Shown here: positions 49,197 through 58,216 of the stretch, piece by piece | How positions within the stretch are numbered: the stretch's first letter is position 1 | How the letters are laid out: each line of letters opens with the position of its first letter | Assembly: GCA_050331695.1 (NCBI GenBank) | Contig: JBHJGP010000025.1 | Coordinates: 147,154-211,153, forward strand | DNA from: JBHJGP01 sp050331695 | GTDB lineage: Bacteria; Pseudomonadota; Alphaproteobacteria; Geminicoccales; Geminicoccaceae | Direction: 5' to 3' | Length of the DNA: 64,000 nucleotides | The notes under the pieces: model-generated | Told to the model about the DNA's origin: nothing | What the model saw: the letters and a program-made list of their open reading frames with translations, nothing else | Database searches by the model: none | Made by a program: the position numbers and the translations under genes

Positions 49197-50678
49197 TCAG
49201 GACACAAAGGCAACCTTTCTCCACTGGCCGCCTTCGCGCATGTAAAACCCGGGACCGTGGCCAGGGTTCCAGCCGCTGCCATCGGCATAGGCGATCTGAC
49301 CGTCGGTAGGTGCGGCGTTCTGATTGTCGCGAGGCTCCAGCCGTAGCACCGGTTGGATGGTCACATCACGCATCGTGGGATTGGACGCCGAGCTGTTCTT
49401 GCCGAGATAGAGCCGAACAAGCTGATTGTCCTCGACCGGCGCTATCTGGGGTGAGGAGCCGCCGACCCGGAACGCGACGGAGCCTTTCTCGGCACCGTCG
49501 TCGACGACCATTTCGCCCTCGCTGTAGGAGCGAAGACGAACCGCATTGGCGCCGGTGACGAAGGACTGCAGCCACAAGCCAGCCGGCAGGATCGTGTCCC
49601 CGTCGTTCAGGCCTTCGGTGTCGGGGAAGTTGTCACAGCCGATGAAGGTGCGCTGCTGGACGGATCGCGTCGCGACATCGTTGCTGTCGATGTAGGCGGT
49701 GCCGACATTGAGGGCGTAGACGCCAACATATTGGTTGCCGACGGCGGCGCCTTGGCCGGTCAGGCCGGTTTCGTGAACGCCGACCTCGATGACTTCCATA
49801 TCGACGGACAGAAGCGTCACACGGGCGCAACTGTCGAGGCGAATGGCCGTGGTGCCGGGATAGGGCTGCAGGCCATTCTCGGACGCGGTGATCTGCGATT
49901 TGCTGACCAGCACATTATTGATGAGATTGCCCTGTTCGCCCTTCAGGCAGAGGCCGATGGTATTCGGCTCGCCGAGCTTGATGTCCAGATGCTGGATCAC
50001 CGCGTCGCCATAGTTGACCCGATTATTGGCCGGATCGCTGTTGCGCCAGCGGACGCCATTGGCGCCCATATGCATCTCGCCGAAGCCGCCCATCTGCACG
50101 TGAATCATGTGGACGACGTTGGAATCGACCATGTCGATCGCCCACTCGGCCGATGAGCCGCCGCTGAAGAACAGGTGCTCGAGACTGACGTCGTTGCCAC
50201 GGACCATGATGCCGCTACCGTCGGCGGCCATGGCGATGTGCATGTTCTCGATGGAAAGGTTCAGGCTCTCGCCGCCCTGGGCCATCATCGCCGGGCCGTC
50301 ATACTCTGATTGAATCCGGGTCTGATGCATGCCAGCACCGATCAGGCGCTTCGAGGGCGGAACCAAGATCGATGTCGTGATCCGGTAGGTGCCGCTGGGG
50401 AAGAACAAGGTGTTGGCGTCTGAGGCGAGCGCGGCGTTGATCGCGGCACTATCATCGGTCTCGCCGGCGCCCGTCGCGCCGAAATCCTTGATCGAGACGA
50501 ACTCGCTGATCTTGCGGGCCAGGGGCCGGCTCATGGCGCCGGCGGTCGAGGGCTGGACCGGGATCTGATCTAGGGTCGCCTGCCTGGTTGTGTCATCGGC
50601 GGCCTTCGAGACGAGGATGCGATCGCCGGCGACCAGGTCGGCAACGGCCGGCAGTTCATGAATTTGCTTGTTCGACAT
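49197..50678 (-). CDS. Phage tailspike-like protein with pectate-lyase-type beta-helix
   Basis: The 493-residue protein has a start typical of phage tail appendages (KQIHELPAVADLVAGDRILVS). A right-handed beta-helix of the pectate-lyase-3 type follows, opening with VSIKDFGATGAGETDDSAA. Asp-rich turns such as FPSGTYRITTSILVPP fit the repeated coils. No lyase catalytic residues can be assigned. It is the last of three minus-strand genes starting at 51999 and three bases follow the stop of the preceding gene. There are no capsid, terminase or integrase genes near, so it is a cassette or remnant rather than a prophage. Confidence 0.75.
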   Translation of the reverse strand: MSNKQIHELPAVADLVAGDRILVSKAADDTTRQATLDQIPVQPSTAGAMSRPLARKISEFVSIKDFGATGAGETDDSAAINAALASDANTLFFPSGTYRITTSILVPPSKRLIGAGMHQTRIQSEYDGPAMMAQGGESLNLSIENMHIAMAADGSGIMVRGNDVSLEHLFFSGGSSAEWAIDMVDSNVVHMIHVQMGGFGEMHMGANGVRWRNSDPANNRVNYGDAVIQHLDIKLGEPNTIGLCLKGEQGNLINNVLVSKSQITASENGLQPYPGTTAIRLDSCARVTLLSVDMEVIEVGVHETGLTGQGAAVGNQYVGVYALNVGTAYIDSNDVATRSVQQRTFIGCDNFPDTEGLNDGDTILPAGLWLQSFVTGANAVRLRSYSEGEMVVDDGAEKGSVAFRVGGSSPQIAPVEDNQLVRLYLGKNSSASNPTMRDVTIQPVLRLEPRDNQNAAPTDGQIAYADGSGWNPGHGPGFYMREGGQWRKVAFVS

Positions 50679-50681
50679 GAT

Positions 50682-51671
50682 CTACTCCACAACGACGAGT
50701 TCGCCGGTATCGGTGGCGATGGCATCTTGGGTTTCGGTGATGAGAAGCGACCCGGCGTCGGAGCCATTCGACGATCCGCCGCCCGAACTCGGGCCTGAAC
50801 CGGCGGGGCCGTGCGGGGCCCGGTGCCGATAGTCATGGTCGTTTGGAAGCTTGGCGGAGATGGACCAGCGATGGGCCAGATAGCCCTCAATGGTGGCCCG
50901 TTCCTCGTCTTCCAGGATTCTGTTGAAGACGATCAACTCGCCGAGTTCGCCGGCTTCCTGGCCGATGCCGGAACTGGTGCCACCATCACCGATGTCTCCC
51001 AGCGCTCCGGTCAGGATTAAGTCGGCTGCGGCCGAGACCAGACCGGGCGCTTCGAGCGCTCCGTTGATGCCCAATTGCGGTTGGTTCCCTTGGACCCGAA
51101 GGTGCACCAAGGTAATGCCGCTCAGGGTTTGGACCGACTGAGCGAGCCGGGTGAATGTGCCGGGCGCCCGATCGATCGCAGCGACACCGTTGGTGCCGAG
51201 CGCCAAGCCCAGAACCTGGTTCGGCGCCGCCGTTTCGCTGGGCGCGAGCAAGAGCCGGGAGCCGACCCTCGCATTCTCGCCGGTCGTGGCGACGTCGCCG
51301 AGGACCGTCGGACCCGCAGGGCGAGCCGTGAGGAACAGGTCGAACGCCCCGCTGGCCTGTTCGACGAGGCCATCGCCGATGCTCTTGGCGTCGCCGAACA
51401 AGAGGAATGACCGGCCAATGGTAGGATCCGGCACACGCGCCGGCTGTTCCTCGATCGCCGTTCGGGTGAGGGTTCGGCCCTGGTCGCCGCGGTCACGAAC
51501 GATGGAGACCAGGCTGACCTCGGTGTCGAAGCTCGGATCGTGGTCGCTGTCGAGCCACCGGACCAAGCCGTCGACGCTGTCCGGCCGCCACAGCCCGAAC
51601 GGCTCGAAGGCTTTCGAACCACCTGCTACGGTGACACCGAGACCAAGGCCTGGGGTCAGGCCATGGGTCAT
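50682..51671 (-). CDS. LamG/concanavalin-like protein of phage-tail-like cassette
   Basis: The 329-residue protein contains a concanavalin-like lectin fold from about residue 20 to 290. The ending GELGELIVFNRILEDEERATIEGYLAHRWS followed by LPNDHDYRHRAP is a common closure of LamG-like domains found in phage tail and surface proteins. A Gly/Ser-rich linker and a short C-terminal tail (ITETQDAIATDTGELVVVE) follow. It probably binds a glycan. ATG 51671 has GGAAGGA upstream and lies one base past the stop of the previous gene. Confidence 0.7.
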   Translation of the reverse strand: MTHGLTPGLGLGVTVAGGSKAFEPFGLWRPDSVDGLVRWLDSDHDPSFDTEVSLVSIVRDRGDQGRTLTRTAIEEQPARVPDPTIGRSFLLFGDAKSIGDGLVEQASGAFDLFLTARPAGPTVLGDVATTGENARVGSRLLLAPSETAAPNQVLGLALGTNGVAAIDRAPGTFTRLAQSVQTLSGITLVHLRVQGNQPQLGINGALEAPGLVSAAADLILTGALGDIGDGGTSSGIGQEAGELGELIVFNRILEDEERATIEGYLAHRWSISAKLPNDHDYRHRAPHGPAGSGPSSGGGSSNGSDAGSLLITETQDAIATDTGELVVVE

Positions 51672-51672
51672 G

Positions 51673-51999
51673 TCAAATCCTTCCGATGACGTAGGCGGCG
51701 CAATCGGCGTCGGCAGCGAGAAACGCGATGTGGCGCTTGTCCGCGGTCAGAGGCACATCCATGTATTGGCCAGCCATCAGGAACGGGCTGCCATTGGCCA
51801 CCGCGTCGACACTGTCGCCGCCAACCTCGAAATAGACGGGGCCAGTCGCGACGATGGTGACCAGACGAATGTCGAAGTCGATCGGCAGGACATTTCGAAC
51901 CGAACTGTTGGAAACGTCGAGTTTTTGGGTGCCACGGTACTTGAAGGCCGCCGTGGGAATGACGTGGCCGTTGTCGTCTAGCGGCATGATCAAGGGCAT
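51673..51999 (-). CDS. Small virion-associated-like protein, function unknown
   Basis: The 108-residue protein is not recognised with confidence. It is mostly beta-strand, with blocks such as YFEVGGDSVDAVANGSPFLMAGQYMDV and HIAFLAADADCAAYVIGRI, resembling small capsid-decoration or tail proteins. It begins at ATG 51999 behind GGAG and is the first gene of the three-gene phage-tail-like set. It is divergent from the glycosyltransferase operon across a 210-base gap. Confidence 0.5.
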   Translation of the reverse strand: MPLIMPLDDNGHVIPTAAFKYRGTQKLDVSNSSVRNVLPIDFDIRLVTIVATGPVYFEVGGDSVDAVANGSPFLMAGQYMDVPLTADKRHIAFLAADADCAAYVIGRI

Positions 52000-52209
52000 G
52001 GAATGCGCTCCGCAGCTGATCGATTGTTAAGGAACATAATCCTATTTCTAGCTACGGTTCCTAGTTCTGTCAAGCGCGCAACGAGCCTTGTGTCCGGCTG
52101 GCGGCGTGGGAAAGCTTCAGTCTTGGCCAGCTAGCACTGTCTTGCTGCTTTCAACGGCTTGTCGACTTCTGCATAGTGCGCGCGTTTTTGAGGGAGAAAC
52201 GCTATCGGT

Positions 52210-53418
52210 ATGGAGACATCCCGTCGGCTGTTGATCTACAGCCACGACAGTTTCGGCTTGGGCCATTTGCGCCGTTGTCGCGCCATCGCTCACCACCTGG
52301 TCGATAGCTACAAGAACCTGTCGGTTTTGATCTTGTCGGGATCGCCGATCATCGGCAGCTTCGACTTCAAGGCGCGTGTCGATTTCGTCCGGGTGCCGGG
52401 TGTGATCAAGCTTCGCAACGGTGAGTACACGCCGTTACAGCTGCACATCGACGTCGACAAGACCCTGGAGATGCGAAGCTCGATCATCGAGCACACGGCC
52501 GATATCTTCGATCCCCACATGTGCATCATCGACAAGGAGCCGACCGGCCTTCGAGGCGAGGTGCGCACAACGCTTACCATGCTCAAGGAGCGCGGAACGC
52601 GCATGGTCTTAGGCCTGCGCGACGTCATGGACGACCCGGCGAACCTGGAGCATGAGTGGACCCGCAAACAGGTCTATCCGGTCCTCTATCATCTGTATGA
52701 CGAGATCTGGGTCTACGGCTTGCCGGATCTGTTTGACCCGGTACATGAGATCGCAGGCTTCGAGGGCTTGGGCGACAAGACGAGCTTCACGGGCTATCTT
52801 GAGCGCTTCGCCCCGGAAGGTCCGTTGGGACCGAACGATTTCGAAATGCCGGATGATCCGTTCGTCCTTGTTACCACCGGTGGTGGCGGTGACGGCGACC
52901 AACTGATCGACTGGGTGCTGAAAGCCTATGAACGGTCGCCATCATTGGGCATGCGAGCCGTTATTCTGTTCGGTCCGTTCATGCATCTGGACAAGCGCGT
53001 CGACTTTCAGGCCCGGGTCGCCAACCTCGAGCGGGTTTGCGCCCTGACGTTTTCGGCGCATGTCGAGCCCCTGTTTCGTCAGGCTGCGGCGGTCGTATCC
53101 ATGGGTGGCTACAACACGTTTTGCGAGATCCTGTCGTTCGACAAACCGGCTCTCGTGGTGCCGCGAACCGAGCCCAGGCGCGAGCAATTGATCAGGGCCG
53201 AGCGTGCGCAGAAACTGGGCCTCCTGCACATGCTCCATCCATCCGACGCGTCGGATCCGACTGTGATGGCCGATCGCCTTGAGGCACTTCAGGATTTGCC
53301 GAAACCGAATCCGAGCGTCCGCCGCCGGCTCCTCGGCGGTTTGCCGGCGATCGAGGACCTGGCGCGCCCTTGGCTCGCCGCGGATGGCGAGCCGCCGCGC
53401 CTCAGGGCTAACGCCTGA
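52210..53418 (+). CDS. MurG-like glycosyltransferase
   Basis: The 402-residue protein has a two-domain GT-B fold of the MurG/MGT type. The N-terminus has IYSHDSFGLGHLRRCRAIA, the glycine-rich loop region of such enzymes. The C-terminal domain has VLVTTGGGGDGDQLIDW and MGGYNTFCEILSFDKPALVVPRT, the sugar-nucleotide-binding part. It is the first gene of an operon reaching to 61972. A related protein is encoded at 56394. The donor and acceptor sugars are unknown. Confidence 0.8.
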   Translation: METSRRLLIYSHDSFGLGHLRRCRAIAHHLVDSYKNLSVLILSGSPIIGSFDFKARVDFVRVPGVIKLRNGEYTPLQLHIDVDKTLEMRSSIIEHTADIFDPHMCIIDKEPTGLRGEVRTTLTMLKERGTRMVLGLRDVMDDPANLEHEWTRKQVYPVLYHLYDEIWVYGLPDLFDPVHEIAGFEGLGDKTSFTGYLERFAPEGPLGPNDFEMPDDPFVLVTTGGGGDGDQLIDWVLKAYERSPSLGMRAVILFGPFMHLDKRVDFQARVANLERVCALTFSAHVEPLFRQAAAVVSMGGYNTFCEILSFDKPALVVPRTEPRREQLIRAERAQKLGLLHMLHPSDASDPTVMADRLEALQDLPKPNPSVRRRLLGGLPAIEDLARPWLAADGEPPRLRANA

Positions 53419-53439
53419 CGGGCCGCCGGTGGAGAGGTC

Positions 53440-54669
53440 GTGTCGGTTCCGCTGATCGCCCTCGTTCTCAAGGGCTATCCGCGTCTCTCTGAGACCTTTA
53501 TCGCCCAGGAGATCAAGGCGCTCGAGGACCGGGGATGGCGGTTTGTGATCGTCTCGCTGCGTCACCCGACCGACACCGACCGTCATCCGATCCACGGTGA
53601 GATCAAGGCTGACGTCGTTTACCTGCCAGAATATCTGCATCAGGAAGTCGGTCGAGTGCTCCGAGCCTTGATCGCCGTTCGGCGCAACACCGGTTTCCAA
53701 ACGGCGCTTCGGCTTTGGTGGCACGACTTCAAACGCGACAGATCCCGCAATCGACTGCGCCGGTTCGGCCAGGCCCTGGTCATGGCCCACGAGGTGCTTG
53801 GCAAGGTCGACTGGATCTACGCACACTTCATCCACACGCCGGGATCGGTCGCCCGCTACGGCGCGGCGCTGACGGGCCTCCCGTTCAGCCTTTCGGCTCA
53901 TGCCAAAGACATCTGGACAACGCCTGAATGGGAGAAACGCGAGAAGCTCGCGGCCTGTGCCTGGACGGTGACCTGCACCCAAGCTTATGCCGATCACCTT
54001 CAGGAACTGGCACCTCCGGGCAGGGTCTCCCGGGTTTATCACGGTCTCGACCTGAGCCGATTTCCGCCATGGACACGGGCCAATCCACGTCCAGCGGAGC
54101 CATTTCGAATTCTCTGCGTGGCGCGGGCGGTAGCGAAGAAAGGCTTGGACACCGTGCTCGCCGCCCTGGCGCTGTTGCCGGCCTCCATCGACTGGAGTTT
54201 CATCCATATCGGCGGAGGCGACAGGCGGGCATTGCAAGAGCAGGCGGCGAATCTCGGGATCGCCTCCCGAATCGAATGGCGGGGCGCTCAGCCGGCGAGC
54301 CAGGTCCTCGAAGCATACGCCCAGGCTGACCTGTTCGTTCTTGCGAGCCGGATCGCGGCGGACGGTGACCGGGACGGTTTGCCCAACGTGCTCATGGAAG
54401 CCATGGCGTCAGAACTGCCTGTCGTGGCAACGCGCGTTGCCGCCATCCCCGAGTTGGTCCAGGACGGCGTCAACGGCCGATTGGTGTCACCTGACGACCC
54501 ACAGGCGCTGGCGGCGGCGATCAGCGAGCTGGCGCTCGATCCGGGTCTCCGAACCGCGCTTGGCCGTGCCGGCCGTGAGCGTGTGATCACGTCGTTCTCC
54601 ATGACCGAAGGGATCGATCTCCTGTCCGATCACTTTGCCTCCTCTCTGGGGCTTTCGAGCGCTGCCTGA
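53440..54669 (+). CDS. Family 4 glycosyltransferase
   Basis: The 409-residue protein begins at GTG 53440 behind GGAGAGG. KGYPRLSETFIAQEI at the N-terminus and the C-terminal donor site (RAVAKKGLDTVLAALALL, then GLPNVLMEAMASELPVVAT) are characteristic of GT4 enzymes involved in surface polysaccharide synthesis. Its last codon overlaps the start of the next gene by one base (TGATG). It sits second in the glycosyltransferase operon. Confidence 0.87.
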   Translation: MSVPLIALVLKGYPRLSETFIAQEIKALEDRGWRFVIVSLRHPTDTDRHPIHGEIKADVVYLPEYLHQEVGRVLRALIAVRRNTGFQTALRLWWHDFKRDRSRNRLRRFGQALVMAHEVLGKVDWIYAHFIHTPGSVARYGAALTGLPFSLSAHAKDIWTTPEWEKREKLAACAWTVTCTQAYADHLQELAPPGRVSRVYHGLDLSRFPPWTRANPRPAEPFRILCVARAVAKKGLDTVLAALALLPASIDWSFIHIGGGDRRALQEQAANLGIASRIEWRGAQPASQVLEAYAQADLFVLASRIAADGDRDGLPNVLMEAMASELPVVATRVAAIPELVQDGVNGRLVSPDDPQALAAAISELALDPGLRTALGRAGRERVITSFSMTEGIDLLSDHFASSLGLSSAA

Positions 54670-55829
54670 TGCGGATCGGCTTCTACGCGCCCTTGAAAGC
54701 CACGGACCAAGGCAATGCCTCCGGCGACCGAGCCATGGCCCGCCAGTTCAAACAGCTTCTCGCCAATCTCGGCCACGAGGTGACGGAACCCTGTCGGTTG
54801 CGCACCTATGATCGGGGCGATCATCGCCGGCAAAACCGTTTGGCAGCGCTCGGTGCCAGGGCCGCTGACCAACTGCAGCGACGCCTTCGCCAGAACCCGC
54901 CCGATTTGTGGTTCACCTATCACTGCTACCACAAGGCGCCGGACGTTCTGGGTCCGAGGCTCGCTGCCGACTTCGACATCCCTTATGTGATTGCCGAGCC
55001 GTCCCATGCCGGTCATAGGGCCTCGGGCGCTTGGGCGCCGGGCTATCGCACGGCCCGCGACTCCATCCGGACGGCCGATCTCTGCCTCGCCATGTCGGCG
55101 GTCGACGAAGCCGGTCTGCGTGACATTGTCAAAGAACCGGAGGCCGTCTGTCGTTTTCGGCCGATGATCGATGCGACGTCTTTCCGTAATGCTAGCGGCC
55201 AGTCAGAGGTGCACAAGCAGGCCTGGCGGGACCGCTTCGGCGAGACGGATGAAAGTCCGACGCTGATCACGGTCGCAATGATGCGGGATGGCGCGAAAGC
55301 CAGATCCTATGGTGTTTTGTTCGATGCGCTGGCGCATCTTCGCGACAAGACCTGGAAGCTGTGGGTGGTGGGTGACGGCGAGGCAGCGCTGGCGGTACGG
55401 GCCCAGGCCGAGCCGGTCGCATCCCGGATCAGATGGTTGGGTCGGATCGATGACCGGAACCAGCTAGCGTCCCTTTACGCGGCAGCCGACCTGTTTGTCT
55501 GGCCTGCCGTGGATGAAGCCTATGGGCTCGTTTTCCTCGAAGCCGCAGCCGCCGGCCTGCCAACCGTTGGCGGTGCCACCCATGGCGTGCCGGAGGTGAG
55601 CGATGACGGTGTGACCGGGCTGCTCGCGCCTGTGGGTGATCCAGCGGCGTTTGCGGATGCGGTTGCCGAATTGCTGGCAGACCCGGCCCGACGGCGAATG
55701 ATGGGTCGGGCGGCGCGTCACAAAGTCGCTCGGGTCCACGATCTGCCGGCGGCCTCTTTGGCGCTTGCGGATGCCCTGGACCTCGCCCGGAAAAGACATG
55801 AGATGCGGGCAACGGCTGACGGTGGGTAG
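54669..55829 (+). CDS. Family 4-like glycosyltransferase
   Basis: The 386-residue protein has a GT-B fold; KATDQGNASGDRAMARQF opens the first domain. LWVVGDGEAALAVRAQA and FVWPAVDEAYGLVFLEAAAAGLPTVGG in the second are the usual GT4 donor site with the E-x7-E pattern. The N-terminal domain differs from classical GT4 members and may recognise an unusual acceptor. It overlaps both neighbours, and its TAG stop lies inside the start region of the phosphatase gene. Confidence 0.82.
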   Translation: MRIGFYAPLKATDQGNASGDRAMARQFKQLLANLGHEVTEPCRLRTYDRGDHRRQNRLAALGARAADQLQRRLRQNPPDLWFTYHCYHKAPDVLGPRLAADFDIPYVIAEPSHAGHRASGAWAPGYRTARDSIRTADLCLAMSAVDEAGLRDIVKEPEAVCRFRPMIDATSFRNASGQSEVHKQAWRDRFGETDESPTLITVAMMRDGAKARSYGVLFDALAHLRDKTWKLWVVGDGEAALAVRAQAEPVASRIRWLGRIDDRNQLASLYAAADLFVWPAVDEAYGLVFLEAAAAGLPTVGGATHGVPEVSDDGVTGLLAPVGDPAAFADAVAELLADPARRRMMGRAARHKVARVHDLPAASLALADALDLARKRHEMRATADGG

Positions 55830-56397
55830 TATTCTCATGATCCGTCATGCACCGACCTGCTGGAGCCAGGAGGGCCGGCTTCAAGGGCGCGCCGATCCAC
55901 CGCTGAGCCCGGAGGGAGAAACACGTCTCGGGAACTGGTGCTTGCCGGCGATCATGGTCGACTGGGCCCTTCTATCCAGTCCACTCAAACGGTGCCGGCA
56001 AACGGCATCTCATTTCGGCGATTATCGCGTGGAGGATGCTCTCATCGAGATGAATTGGGGGCGGTTCGAAGGCGAACGGCTCGAGGATTTGCGCAATACG
56101 ATGCCCGAGGCCATGGCGAAGAACGAAGCGCGAGGCTTTGATTTTCGCCCCCCGGACGGCGAAAGCCCCAGGGACGTGATGGACCGGCTTCGACCCTTGA
56201 TCGCTCGCTCAAAAGGGCGGAACTGGATCTGGGTGACCCACAAAGGCGTCATCCGATCGGCCCTCGCGCTGGCCACGGGGTGGCTGATGGAGTCGAAGGC
56301 GCCTGCTACCATAGGCTTTGGCCGTGCGCTGCTTTTCAGCATTGATAGCGCTGGTGATCTTAATAGCGTTGTCGAAGAGGTGGCGTTGGAGCCTTGA
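55822..56397 (+). CDS. Histidine phosphatase (RHG) family protein
   Basis: The protein, about 191 residues, is a phosphoglycerate-mutase-like phosphatase. MIRHAPT carries the catalytic His, with the family Arg; IEMNWGRFEGE supplies the acid; and WVTHKGVIR the second His. The start is uncertain: GTG 55822 overlaps the preceding gene by eight bases, while ATG 55798 and ATG 55837 are also in frame. Inside a glycosyltransferase operon it may dephosphorylate a sugar or lipid intermediate, in the way AlphaC-like CobC/GpmB homologues act on small phosphates. Confidence 0.85.
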   Translation: MGSILMIRHAPTCWSQEGRLQGRADPPLSPEGETRLGNWCLPAIMVDWALLSSPLKRCRQTASHFGDYRVEDALIEMNWGRFEGERLEDLRNTMPEAMAKNEARGFDFRPPDGESPRDVMDRLRPLIARSKGRNWIWVTHKGVIRSALALATGWLMESKAPATIGFGRALLFSIDSAGDLNSVVEEVALEP

Positions 56398-57524
56398 CCC
56401 AGAGACGTATCCTCTTCTGGTGCCAGCACCTCCTGGGCAGCGGTCATCTACGACGTACCGAGGCTGTTCTCGGAGGTTTTGGCGGGGCTGGGTGGGTGAC
56501 CTGTCTGGTCATGGGCGGGCCCGTGAGCAAGCTCCGCTCCAGCCCCGACGAAATCCTCCAGCTTCCGCCGGTCCATGTGGAGCCGGACGGCGGCTGGCGG
56601 CTTCTCACATCCGATGGCCGCGATCCGACGGCGGCCCTTTGGCAAAACCGCACGAACCTTCTTCTGAAGACGATGAACCGCTTTCGGCCCCATGCCCTGG
56701 TGGTCGAAATGTTCCCATTCGGCCGCCGTGCCTTCGCACCGGAGTTGACGGCGCTCTTGGATCATGCCCGCGATGGGCCAAACCGGCCTTGGGTCGCCTG
56801 TTCGGTGCGCGACATTCTTGTGGCCAAGGCGAAGCCCGGGCGAAGCGAAGAGATCGTGCAGCGATTGCGGCGTTGGTTCGACCAGGTTCTGGTCCACGGC
56901 GATCCGCGCTGGATCAAGCTGGACGCGACCTTCGATCAGGTCCCGATGATCGCGGATATGGTGCGCTACACCGGTTATGTCTCCTCGCAAACCGCGCCGC
57001 AGAAGTCGCACAAGAGCGATCATATCCTGGTTTCCGCCGGCGGCGGTGCGGTCGGAGGACGGCTGGTCGCCGCTGCGACCGAGGCGGCGAAATCAGCCGA
57101 GGGTGCGCGTTTTCTCTGGCACGTCGTCGCCGGAAACCGCGCGACCGATTGGCATGCGGCCGACAAGCCGGATAACCTTCTGGTCGAACGGGAACGCTCC
57201 GACTTTATTGACCTGCTTGCCAAAGCGGGCGTGTCGGTCTCCCAAGCCGGCTACAATACGGTTGTCGAAACCATGATCGCCGGGACGCCGATGGTTCTGG
57301 TTCCTTACGCCGATGCAGGTGAGAACGAACAGACCAGGCGGGCCGGGATGCTTGCGGAGCGAGGCGTAGCGCAGGTGATTCAGGAGCGGGACTTGTCCGT
57401 CGAGACCCTTTTGCCGGCGATCGATCGGGCGCGGAAACGCATCGGCCAGGTACCGTCAATCGATACAGATGGGGTCGCATCGTCGGTTCGTGCCGTCAGT
57501 GACGGCGTCGAGCGGCGGCCTTGA
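56394..57524 (+). CDS. Second MurG-like glycosyltransferase
   Basis: The 376-residue protein starts at TTG 56394, overlapping the previous stop as TTGA. It has WCQHLLGSGHLRRTEAVL at the N-terminus and, in the donor domain, ILVSAGGGAVGGRLV and VSQAGYNTVVETMIAGTPMVLVPYAD. The layout resembles the protein at 52210, with which it shares the GHLRR motif, so the operon has two related MurG-like enzymes. It may act on successive sugars of the same polymer. Confidence 0.8.
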   Translation: MTQRRILFWCQHLLGSGHLRRTEAVLGGFGGAGWVTCLVMGGPVSKLRSSPDEILQLPPVHVEPDGGWRLLTSDGRDPTAALWQNRTNLLLKTMNRFRPHALVVEMFPFGRRAFAPELTALLDHARDGPNRPWVACSVRDILVAKAKPGRSEEIVQRLRRWFDQVLVHGDPRWIKLDATFDQVPMIADMVRYTGYVSSQTAPQKSHKSDHILVSAGGGAVGGRLVAAATEAAKSAEGARFLWHVVAGNRATDWHAADKPDNLLVERERSDFIDLLAKAGVSVSQAGYNTVVETMIAGTPMVLVPYADAGENEQTRRAGMLAERGVAQVIQERDLSVETLLPAIDRARKRIGQVPSIDTDGVASSVRAVSDGVERRP

Positions 57525-58216
57525 CGGCCCCTTCGATCTTCTGGTGGCGCGATGACGATGCTGCCCAGGATCATCCCAATCTGGTTCATCTGATTCAGCT
57601 CAGCGAAACGCACGGTGTTCCCCTGGCCCTGGCAGTCGTGCCAGATCTCGTCGATGAGAGGGTGGTCGAGCGCATTCGAGCCGCGCATATGCGCGTCACC
57701 GTTCTGCAGCATGGTATCGCTCACGAAAATCATGGGCTCCCAGACGAAAAGAAGGTCGAGCTGGGCGGTGCCGCCGAACGGGACATGCTGATAGAAGGCT
57801 TGAGGCGCGGCCGCGCGCGCTTGGCACATTTTTTCGGCGACCGGTTCCTGGACATTTTGGTGCCGCCGTGGAACCGGATCAGGGACGACGTTCTGAGCGC
57901 TCTGCCAAGTGTCGGTTTTGTTGGCTGGTCCGGTTTCGCCGCTCGCTGCCGGCGTGGATCGTTCAGCCGTATCGACACCCATGTCGATCTCGTCGACTGG
58001 CGCGGCACCGGGCGCGGCTGGCCGTTCGAAACCGTCCGCAAAGCGCTGTTGGATCGCGCCGCAACCATGGCTGGCGAGCCGATCGGCCTGTTGAGCCACC
58101 ATCTTGTGACCACCCCCGACGGCTTTAGCACTCTCGACCGCGCCCTTCAGCTCGTGCAACATCAAAACAATTGCCGGTGGATAAACATCCGCGATTGGAT
58201 CGGGAAGGCTGAATGA
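57521..58216 (+). CDS. Polysaccharide deacetylase-like protein
   Basis: The 231-residue protein is related to NodB-type carbohydrate esterases. The catalytic Asp region is FWWRDDDA, the metal His pair is in LQHGIAHENHG (H-x3-H type), the VPPWNR loop matches motif 3, and SHHLVT carries the final His. It probably removes acetyl groups from a glycan precursor. No signal peptide is visible, so it may act in the cytoplasm on a lipid-linked intermediate. The TTG start overlaps the previous stop and its own stop overlaps the ABC gene by ATGA. Confidence 0.8.
   Translation: MTAPSIFWWRDDDAAQDHPNLVHLIQLSETHGVPLALAVVPDLVDERVVERIRAAHMRVTVLQHGIAHENHGLPDEKKVELGGAAERDMLIEGLRRGRARLAHFFGDRFLDILVPPWNRIRDDVLSALPSVGFVGWSGFAARCRRGSFSRIDTHVDLVDWRGTGRGWPFETVRKALLDRAATMAGEPIGLLSHHLVTTPDGFSTLDRALQLVQHQNNCRWINIRDWIGKAE

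Noticed and set aside
49197..51999. Integrated prophage
   Set aside because: No integrase, terminase, portal, capsid gene or attachment-site repeats were seen around the three tail-like genes.
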